From contig NZ_JAIGNL010000002.1 of the NCBI RefSeq assembly GCF_019711395.1, positions 346,001 to 410,000 on the forward strand: DNA of 64,000 bases, read 5' to 3'. The DNA comes from Qipengyuania xiapuensis (GTDB lineage: Bacteria > Pseudomonadota > Alphaproteobacteria > Sphingomonadales > Sphingomonadaceae). Position 1 is the first letter of the stretch, and every line of letters starts with the position of its first letter. Below the pieces are notes generated by a model that was given only the letters and a program-made list of their open reading frames with translations, did no database searches and was not told the origin of the DNA. The position numbers were made by a program, and so were the translations under genes. This document shows, piece by piece, positions 55,017 to 64,000 of this stretch.

Positions 55017-57008
55017 TCAGAGCCCGCCCGGTCCGCAATCGTTCGCCAGGAAGTCGAGCATCTTGGTGTAGAACTGCTCCTGGTGCTCGTACATCAGCGT
55101 CGAGTAGAAGTGGTCCGCACCGGTCAGGGTGAGGAACTGGGCATCGGTCTTGCCCGCCTTCTGGATCGCGTCGCGATAATCCTCGAAGTTGAAGTAGAGG
55201 ACGCGCGCGTCGACGTCGCCATGGACCATGAGGAGCGGCACGTTGACCTTCGACACTTCGTTGATCGGGTTGATGCCGATCATGCCGCGACGCTGTGCCC
55301 AATCGTCGATCGCCGTCGGCGTCCACGGGTTGCTGCGCAGCTTGTAGACCTTCTCGGGATCCGCGACTGCTGCACCCGCGATGACGCACTGGTAGATGTT
55401 GGGATCACGCGAAGCCGCAACGAGGGCTGCGTAACCGCCGTAGGACCAGCCGAACATCGCGATGCGGTCCGGATCGACGAGACCCTGCTCGACGAGGTAG
55501 AGCGCGCCGTCGTCCTTGTCGTCCTGCATGGCGAGACCGTGCTGGCCATAGGCGCTGTCGAACAGTTCCTTACCCCAGCCGACCGACATACGGTACTGCG
55601 GCTGCAGGACCATGTAGCCGGCATTGGCCAGCAGCTGGCCCCACTCGTCATAGCTGATGACTTCGTTGACGTGCGGGCCGCCGTGCGGAAGCACGACCAG
55701 CGGGAACGGTCCCTCGCCCTTGGGCTTGGTGACGTAACCGGCGATCATCTTGCCGTCGCGCGCGGGGTAGCGGATGAACTCGACATCCGACAGGTCTTCC
55801 GCCTTCAGCAGCGGGTTGCGGCTGCCGAGCTTGCTCATGCGGCCGTCCTTGACCAGCCAGAACGAACCCGGGTCACGCGGACCGCGGTTCTGGACGATCA
55901 TGGTGTTGCCATCGCGCGAACGGCTCGAGATCGAAACCTCGTGGGCGTTCGGGATCTGGGCTTCGAGCGCGTCGTAGAGCGCCTTTTCCTGCTCGTCGAA
56001 CCAGATGCGGTTGCGCTTGTCCCACGGATAGCGGGCCGCCACGAGGCGGTCGTCACCCGGGAGCGAGCTGGTCTGGATCCACATGATGTCGGCCTGGTCG
56101 GTACCGGCGAGCTTCTCGCCGAACTGGCCCTTGTTGAAGTCGAACTCCCACAGCGAAGCCTTGTCCTCGCCGCGGTTGTCGATGACGTAGCCGATGTTGG
56201 GATCGTCCTGCTTGAAGCCGACGAGGCCCATGAAGCCCGAAAGGACGCGGTAGAGGTTTTCGTGATCGTCCTGGTCGTAGCGGGCGAATTCGGTCCACGA
56301 ACCGTCACCCGGCTTGCGGTAATACGTCACTTCTTCCTTGGAAGCGCGATCGTAGCCCGAGGTCCAGCGCGGGTTGCCCTGGCTGTCGAAGACGGCAGTC
56401 GGATACTTCTCGCTGCCCTTCAGGACGAGCTGCTTGGAGCCGGTCTTGAGGTTCAGCTTGTAGTATGCGCGCGGACGGAAGGCCGAGAACGGATCGACTT
56501 CGGCGGCGCTGCCGACCGAACGACCGGTACCGATCAGGATTTCGTTCGGCTCGTCGGGAAGCAGCGTTGCGATGCTGAAGACGCCCTCGACACGCTGGAA
56601 CTTCTTCTTGTTCACGTCGAAAATGAACGAAGCGTAGTCGTAGGTGCCTTCTTCGGGGCCGTTCACCTTCTTGCGGTTCTGCTGCCACGCGGTGCCGAAG
56701 ATGAAGTCGTCGCTGACCCACTGTGCGCCGATGATTTCCATCGGGTCGGCAGCGATACGATAGGGCTTACCACCGAGATTGTCGGTATCGTAAAGCTCCA
56801 TCAGGTAGTCGCCGTCACGGCTCTCGTTCTTGATGACGAGCAGGCGTTTGCCGCTGGGCGAGACCTGGACGGTCGTCATGGTGTCACGGAGAGCCCAGAC
56901 TTCGATGGGAACGGTAGGCTGGCCGGTGGTCTGTGCAGTGGAAGGCGCGACCCCCAGTGCAACGGTGCAGGCAGCTGCTGCAAGAAATACTGATCTGAAC
57001 TTCTTCAT
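55017..57008 (-). CDS. Secreted S9-family peptidase (prolyl oligopeptidase fold)
   Basis: The protein has 663 residues. A signal peptide (SVFLAAAACTVALGVAPSTAQ) sends it to the periplasm or beyond. Residues 40-390 are beta-propeller-like and carry no catalytic motif. The C-terminal alpha/beta hydrolase has Ser522 in FGWSYGGYAAL, Asp600 in VHGDVDARV and His633 in GADHFYS. Such enzymes cut short peptides, as acyl-aminoacyl or dipeptidyl peptidases. It lies between two TonB receptor genes on the same strand. Confidence 0.93.
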   Translation of the reverse strand: MKKFRSVFLAAAACTVALGVAPSTAQTTGQPTVPIEVWALRDTMTTVQVSPSGKRLLVIKNESRDGDYLMELYDTDNLGGKPYRIAADPMEIIGAQWVSDDFIFGTAWQQNRKKVNGPEEGTYDYASFIFDVNKKKFQRVEGVFSIATLLPDEPNEILIGTGRSVGSAAEVDPFSAFRPRAYYKLNLKTGSKQLVLKGSEKYPTAVFDSQGNPRWTSGYDRASKEEVTYYRKPGDGSWTEFARYDQDDHENLYRVLSGFMGLVGFKQDDPNIGYVIDNRGEDKASLWEFDFNKGQFGEKLAGTDQADIMWIQTSSLPGDDRLVAARYPWDKRNRIWFDEQEKALYDALEAQIPNAHEVSISSRSRDGNTMIVQNRGPRDPGSFWLVKDGRMSKLGSRNPLLKAEDLSDVEFIRYPARDGKMIAGYVTKPKGEGPFPLVVLPHGGPHVNEVISYDEWGQLLANAGYMVLQPQYRMSVGWGKELFDSAYGQHGLAMQDDKDDGALYLVEQGLVDPDRIAMFGWSYGGYAALVAASRDPNIYQCVIAGAAVADPEKVYKLRSNPWTPTAIDDWAQRRGMIGINPINEVSKVNVPLLMVHGDVDARVLYFNFEDYRDAIQKAGKTDAQFLTLTGADHFYSTLMYEHQEQFYTKMLDFLANDCGPGGL

Positions 57009-57061
57009 TTTTGAACTCTCACAAGACGTGTCCCGGGGGGACGGATGAACCCCTTGAATTA

Positions 57062-57097
57062 AAATGGGCGGCCCCGCGACTAAACGCGAGGCCGCCC
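57062..57097 (-). terminator. Intrinsic terminator of the second TonB-receptor gene
   Basis: On the minus strand GGGCGGCCTCGCG pairs with CGCGGGGCCGCCC around TTTAGT and is followed by ATTTT. It lies 28 bp past the receptor stop at 57126 and upstream of the peptidase start, so the peptidase needs read-through or its own promoter. Confidence 0.85.
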
Positions 57098-57125
57098 GAA
57101 CTTACTTACCCTGTTCTGAATAAGA

Positions 57126-60100
57126 TCAGAACTGGATATTGAAGCGGGCGAAGAATTCGCGCCCGTTATAGTCGTAGCCTGCACCCAGTGCCGTGTTCGA
57201 GATATCGGTGATACCCGAAGCGAAGGGGCTGACCTGCGGCGGAGCGGTGTCGAAGACGTTGCTCACACCGACCAGGAGGTCCCAGGTGTCGGCACGGTAG
57301 CGGATCGACGCGGTGTGCAGGAACTGCTCTTCGGCGTAGCCGATCGGGCGACAGTACACACCGTCACCGACAACGACACCGTCCGGAACGCCGTTCGCGT
57401 CACGCGAACCGCCACCGAGACAGGTGCTGCCCGTCTGGCCGATGAAGTTGCCGTCCGCGTCGTAACCGAAGACGTCGGAGAACGGGTCGATGTTGTCCGG
57501 ATCCTGGTCGAAGCCACCGATGTAGCGGGTGTTCCAGGTGAAACGCCACTTGTCGATGTCCGCCGTGAACGTCGCACGACCGGTCCATTCCTGCAGACCC
57601 ACTTCGCCTTCATCGCGGTCGCTGATGAAGTTGCCGGTGGTGTCGTCGATGAACAGCGTGCTGCGCTCGATCAGGTGGTTCGCACGAACGTTCAGACCGA
57701 GGTCGACGATCGTACCGAACGCCTGGACTTCCTTCGACAGACGGCTGTTGAAGTCGAGACCACGGACGCTTTCTTCGTTCAGGTTGATGAAGCCAGCGAA
57801 CACATCGGAGATCAGCTGCGAGCCGGTCGTCGATGCCGTGATACGGTCACAGAAGGCCGAACGTTGCGGATCTTCGCGGGTGTAGCAGTCCGAGACGATG
57901 AACCCGACCGAAGGAGCGATGATCGAGTCCTTCACCTTGATGTCGTAGTAGTTCGTGCTCAGGGCGAAGTCCCAGCCGTCACCGAAGGTTTCCTCGAAAG
58001 CGAAACCGGCGGTCAGCGAGCGCGACGTTTCCGGATCGATGTCGAGTGCACCACCGCGGGTAACTTCCACGCTGGCGATCTGGATCGGCGAGAGCGACTG
58101 TCCCGTGGTCGGGTCGATCTGCAGACCGACCGTGGTCGGGTCGCGACCTTCACGGATACAGTTGTCGAGGATGCGCTGGTCACGCGTCTCGTTCGTCGGA
58201 TCGTAGGTGCCGGTCGCGACGTCGAACGCCGCATCGGGAACCGCACAAGGGTCGGTGACCGAGTTGAAGCCCGACTGCGAACCGAGGAAGTTCTCGCGCA
58301 GGTTCGGCGCACGGAACGAAGTACCGTAGCTGAACTTGAGCAGCAGGGATTCGATCGGACGCCAGCCGGCCTTGATCGAGTAGGTGTAGTTGGTGCCGTA
58401 GAATTCCTCGTCGGTGATACGGCCCGAGAGGTTCAGGTTGAGTTCCTGGACCCAGGGCTTGCCAGCCTGCAGAGGAATGTCGATTTCACCGAACGCTTCC
58501 TTGATTTCCTTCGAACCGGTGGCGCCGCTGTCGGCGAAGAAGCCGAAGAACAGGCCGTTCGAAGCGACATCGCTGGCGACCGAGTTGATCTCGTCACGGC
58601 GATACTCGACACCGAACACACCGCCGACCGGGCCGGCCGGGAGGGTGAAGAGGTCGCCGGTGACGAATGCGTTCACGACGATCTGTTCGTAGGTGGTGTC
58701 GAACGAACGGTCACCGAAGACGTAGTCACGCTCGGCCTGCGTTGCGAAGTCGCCCTGGGCGGAGCCCAGCACGCTGTCGGCGAACAGGTTGACCGCGACA
58801 CAGCCGTCCAGGAGGTCGGGCATTGCGAGACCGGGGTTGGCGAGAGCCGAAGCATCACACGGATCGATTGCCGGCAGACCGCCGGTGACCTGTGCGATGA
58901 ACGAGTTACCGACCGTGGCACCCGAGATGTAGTCGTCGGCAATGCCGTCGCCGTTGTTGTCGACTACGCCGTCGCCGTCGAAGTCCATCGTCGGGTCGAT
59001 ACCCAGAGCGAAGGCAAGCTTGTCTTCGCGGATACCGCGAACGTTCGACTTACCGTCTGCGTACGAATAGACGCCCGAAACTTCGAAGCTCCAGCTCGGA
59101 GCGATGAAGGGCAGGTCGCCGCGAATGCCGAACACGCCGCGATACTGCTCCTGCGTGACGTCGGTGTTGTTGCGGTCGCCTTCGATGGCGAAGACCGGAC
59201 GGACCGAGATCGGACCGAAGCCGGTCAGACCCGAACCGGGCAGCGAACCTTCGGTGTCGGAACGACAGTCAACACCGGTAACGTTGGTGTTACAGGGGTT
59301 GAAGGCGTTGTTATCCGGCACGTACGGGAAGATCTGGGCGAAGAACTCGTTATCGCCGCGGATTTCCGCACGGGTGTACATCGCTTCGAAGAACGGAGTG
59401 ATGTTGGCTTCACCCGGGAAGGTGTACTCACCGTATGCGAGGATGTTGTAACGCTTCTGTTCGCTGAGGAACGTCTGATCGGGGTTTGCACCGTTCAGGT
59501 TGTAGTCGTTCAGGAAGTCGATGTCGCGAACGCCGTCACCATCGGCATCCACCGGACCGCCGAAGAACGATTCCGAGTAGCCCGGGATGCCCGAGTTACC
59601 GGTCTGACCACCGAAGTAGGTGTTGTTGTCACGATAGACCGAACCGACGTTGGTGAACGGAATGATGATACGGTTGTTGAAGCCGTCCTGGATACATTCG
59701 CTCGTCGAAGTGGTGACCGTGCCGTTCGAGTCGGCAAGCGCGTTGGCCTGCTGGTCGATCGTAAGACGACGGACTTCACCGGTGTTGGTGATGTCGAGGT
59801 TGGTCGTACAACCGCGGAAGAAGTCACGATCACGCAGACGGATGGTGTCACGATAATCGTACTCGGCGCCGATGCCGAAGAAACCGCGGTCGGTGTTGAA
59901 GCCCCAGGCTGCGCCGACCGTGTAGTCGTCGCCACCACCTTCGGGGTTGATGTTGCCGAATGCAGTCAGCTCGAGACCGTCGAAGTCCTTGCGGAGGATG
60001 ACGTTACCCACACCGGCAACAGCGTCCGAACCGTAAACCGACGATGCACCGTCGAGGAGCAGGTCGTAGCGGTCGATCAGCGTGCTGGGCAGCAGGTTGA

Positions 60101-60644
60101 GCGAAGGAGCGGTCGGTGCGCCTTCCACACCGGCCGGTGCGAGGCGACGGCCGTTGATGAGGAGCAGCGTACGGTCTGCGCCGAGGCCGCGAAGGTCGAG
60201 CGTGGTCGAACCCGGGCCGTTGTCGAGCACGAAGCCCTGGAAGGTTGCGTCGATCTGGACGCCGGCGGCGCTTTCCGAGCGCTGCAGGATCGAGGTCGGA
60301 TCGAACAGACCAGCTTCCTGCTCGCTTTCGGTCGTCAGGACCTGCAGCGGCGAGATGCTGGAGTAGGTGTCGCGACGGATACGCGAACCGGTAACGACGA
60401 TGGCGCCTTCACTGCGCTCGCCGCTGGCGCCGGTCGACGTGACGTCGACGACGTCGCCGGTGTTGGCGTCGTTGTTGTCTACGCCGTCGGGACCGTCGCT
60501 CTGGACGACGCATTCGCCGTCGACTTCGTCGGTGCCTTCAGGGCAGTCTGCGTCCTGAGCGAACGCCTGGCTGCCCGAAACGAGCGCCAGGGCGGAAGCC
60601 GAAAAGGCCAGACCCTTGATCGTGTTGATTTGTAATTTTCGCAT
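57126..60644 (-). CDS. Large TonB-dependent receptor with calcium-loop-like insertions (second of two)
   Basis: The protein has 1172 residues from the ATG at 60644. A signal peptide ends near GSQAFAQDADC. An acidic N-terminal stretch has two cysteines (CPEGTDEVDGECV) and precedes the TonB-box-like AIVVTGSRIRRD. The plug has LDLRGLGADRTLLLINGRRL and DGASSVYGSDAVAGVGNVIL. The barrel ends in FFARFNIQF. Two extracellular-loop regions hold DxDGDGxxD repeats, about residues 364-376 and 552-569. It is larger than typical receptors of 700-1000 residues. The substrate is unknown; the neighbouring peptidase suggests peptides. Confidence 0.93.
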   Translation of the reverse strand: MRKLQINTIKGLAFSASALALVSGSQAFAQDADCPEGTDEVDGECVVQSDGPDGVDNNDANTGDVVDVTSTGASGERSEGAIVVTGSRIRRDTYSSISPLQVLTTESEQEAGLFDPTSILQRSESAAGVQIDATFQGFVLDNGPGSTTLDLRGLGADRTLLLINGRRLAPAGVEGAPTAPSLNLLPSTLIDRYDLLLDGASSVYGSDAVAGVGNVILRKDFDGLELTAFGNINPEGGGDDYTVGAAWGFNTDRGFFGIGAEYDYRDTIRLRDRDFFRGCTTNLDITNTGEVRRLTIDQQANALADSNGTVTTSTSECIQDGFNNRIIIPFTNVGSVYRDNNTYFGGQTGNSGIPGYSESFFGGPVDADGDGVRDIDFLNDYNLNGANPDQTFLSEQKRYNILAYGEYTFPGEANITPFFEAMYTRAEIRGDNEFFAQIFPYVPDNNAFNPCNTNVTGVDCRSDTEGSLPGSGLTGFGPISVRPVFAIEGDRNNTDVTQEQYRGVFGIRGDLPFIAPSWSFEVSGVYSYADGKSNVRGIREDKLAFALGIDPTMDFDGDGVVDNNGDGIADDYISGATVGNSFIAQVTGGLPAIDPCDASALANPGLAMPDLLDGCVAVNLFADSVLGSAQGDFATQAERDYVFGDRSFDTTYEQIVVNAFVTGDLFTLPAGPVGGVFGVEYRRDEINSVASDVASNGLFFGFFADSGATGSKEIKEAFGEIDIPLQAGKPWVQELNLNLSGRITDEEFYGTNYTYSIKAGWRPIESLLLKFSYGTSFRAPNLRENFLGSQSGFNSVTDPCAVPDAAFDVATGTYDPTNETRDQRILDNCIREGRDPTTVGLQIDPTTGQSLSPIQIASVEVTRGGALDIDPETSRSLTAGFAFEETFGDGWDFALSTNYYDIKVKDSIIAPSVGFIVSDCYTREDPQRSAFCDRITASTTGSQLISDVFAGFINLNEESVRGLDFNSRLSKEVQAFGTIVDLGLNVRANHLIERSTLFIDDTTGNFISDRDEGEVGLQEWTGRATFTADIDKWRFTWNTRYIGGFDQDPDNIDPFSDVFGYDADGNFIGQTGSTCLGGGSRDANGVPDGVVVGDGVYCRPIGYAEEQFLHTASIRYRADTWDLLVGVSNVFDTAPPQVSPFASGITDISNTALGAGYDYNGREFFARFNIQF

Positions 60645-61051
60645 TAGATACTCCAGTCGCGACAACCGGAACTGCGCTCCCGAGTCAGGACTCACCAATC
60701 GACACTCCCCTAGCGGCGTCGAAATGGCGTTGAATCAGTCCCGGACAATGGTCCCCCAGTCCCTGATGAGACGGGTTCTGCGTTAACCTCAGGTACAAGT
60801 CAAAGCGAGTGAGCCGCTTTTGGGCGCGATGTTGCGAAAATCCCACATTTTCCCGCCGGTTTCACGAGAGTTGCAAATGGCAACGCAACAATGGGATTCG
60901 CACCGCCCTCTCCAAGTCATAATATTTCGCGCGAGCCAGTCACAGTAGCGTCGTATTTGGCAACCGCTGCGAATCGGCGGATTTGTTGCAGCCATATGAA
61001 AACGGGCAGGAGCACATCCGCGCCCCTGCCCGCCTGAATGCCGTATGCAGA
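60645..61051. other. 407-bp intergenic region between clpB and the second TonB receptor
   Basis: No gene is visible. It holds the clpB terminator near 61000-61033 and the long leader of the receptor. Within the leader a direct CAGTCCC repeat (60737-60743, 60756-60762) flanks the small inverted repeat GGAC-AATG-GTCC at 60744-60755, about 100 bp before the receptor start. Confidence 0.5.
60999..61033 (-). terminator. Intrinsic terminator of clpB
   Basis: On the minus strand CGGGCAGG pairs with CCTGCCCG around a 14-base loop, and TTTTC follows. It is 19 bp past the clpB stop at 61052. Confidence 0.75.
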
Positions 61052-63628
<2,577 letters not shown>

Positions 63629-63659
63629 TCGAATACCCTCATGCTTGAATTACCACTCG

Positions 63660-63690
63660 AATATGGTGTTGCGATTATGCAACACAAGCC
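63660..63690 (-). promoter_or_regulatory. Sigma-32-like promoter of clpB with an internal palindrome
   Basis: On the minus strand CTTGTG (63683-63688), a 14-base spacer and CACCATAT (63661-63668) match the sigma-32 pattern CTTGAA-N13-15-CCCCATNT at most positions. The -10 box is 32 bp from the start codon. The spacer holds GTGTTGC-N6-GCAACAC (63666-63685), a perfect 7-bp inverted repeat that overlaps both boxes and could be an operator. Confidence 0.65.
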
Positions 63691-63818
63691 CTCCCCCGCA
63701 TTTTATCACGAGGTGTATTAGCTGCATATAGGGGTAAGGAGCGCGTTGGCGAGGGGGCAACGCGAAAAAGTCTGCCGCGCGATCGCCAAGAGCTTCTCGA
63801 GCGACGGAATCCAGGCAC

Positions 63819-63841
63819 AAAAAAACCCGCCGGAAGGCGGG
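63819..63841 (-). terminator. Intrinsic terminator of the initiator tRNA gene
   Basis: On the minus strand CCCGCC pairs with GGCGGG around TTCC and is followed by seven T residues. It lies 11 bp beyond the tRNA 3' end. Confidence 0.92.
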
Positions 63842-63852
63842 CGATCTGTCGG

Positions 63853-63929
<77 letters not shown>

Positions 63930-63963
63930 GCACCGTGCGTGTCTTTGGGACGTGTAGCCCAGA

Positions 63964-64000
63964 GACACAAAAGCCGCCGCTCGGTTCGCACCGGCAGCGG
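63964..64000 (-). terminator. Possible terminator of a minus-strand gene beyond the right edge
   Basis: On the minus strand CCGCT and AGCGG, with CGG/CCG inside, can pair around a short loop, followed by GGCTTTTGTG. The stem is imperfect and cut by the window edge. Confidence 0.35.

Noticed and set aside
57315..60635. An 1106-codon plus-strand frame antisense to the second TonB receptor
   Set aside because: It is a codon-bias mirror of a real receptor gene. No recognisable protein sequence is present.

Overview
The window is 64 kb of dense, high-GC chromosomal DNA from an alphaproteobacterium. I place it in Sphingomonadales, most likely Erythrobacteraceae. The grounds are the large TonB-dependent receptors, the type-2 argC, the cell-division cluster argS-SPOR-nagZ-scpAB-tatABC, a PPi-type phosphofructokinase and the overall gene style. 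The placement is an inference from gene content, not from a search. I see no rRNA, insertion sequence, prophage block or CRISPR array. The single tRNA gene is the initiator tRNA at the right end.

Layout. 1-5.8 kb: start of a methionine aminopeptidase gene, a DUF3298-type lipoprotein, an M17 aminopeptidase, an SH3-only relative of NlpC/P60 proteins, argC, and the nitrogen pair glnK-glnA behind a possible sigma-54 promoter. 5.8-11 kb: an XRE regulator with a six-helix membrane protein and a three-palindrome operator, a double-PilZ protein, an HExxH protein, a lone GH24 lysozyme, a repeat-built secreted protein and a fasciclin lipoprotein. 11-18.2 kb: tamB, tamA and bpt. 18.4-22.9 kb: threonine ammonia-lyase, an amidohydrolase and the tat operon. 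22.9-28.6 kb: scpB, scpA, nagZ, a SPOR protein, argS and a lipoprotein, all on the minus strand and probably co-transcribed with tat. 28.7-33.5 kb: ispH, thrB, rnhA, a 58-residue DUF1508 protein, an FAD oxidoreductase and a hydrolase.

33.5-41 kb is a tad/cpa pilus-assembly locus (cpaA, cpaB, cpaC, cpaD, cpaE, tadB, tadC). The CpaF ATPase expected between cpaE and tadB is absent, and there is no pilin gene. 41-48 kb holds acyl-CoA and central metabolism: a MarR regulator with a crotonase, PPi-phosphofructokinase, succinate-semialdehyde dehydrogenase, two SDR proteins and a thiolase. 48.2-51.6 kb is a tightly overlapping trio: a 2OG-Fe(II) oxygenase, a TPR protein with a C-terminal 2OG-Fe(II) oxygenase domain, and a methyltransferase. 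51.7-60.6 kb is a probable peptide-scavenging set: two TonB-dependent receptors flanking a secreted S9 peptidase. 61-64 kb holds clpB behind a heat-shock-like promoter, then initiator tRNA-Met.

The strongest leads beyond routine annotation are these: the triple operator at 6732-6785; the coupled oxygenase/TPR-oxygenase/methyltransferase operon; the receptor with calcium-loop-like insertions; the tad locus without cpaF; the palindrome inside the clpB promoter; and the initiator tRNA with an A29-U41 pair.
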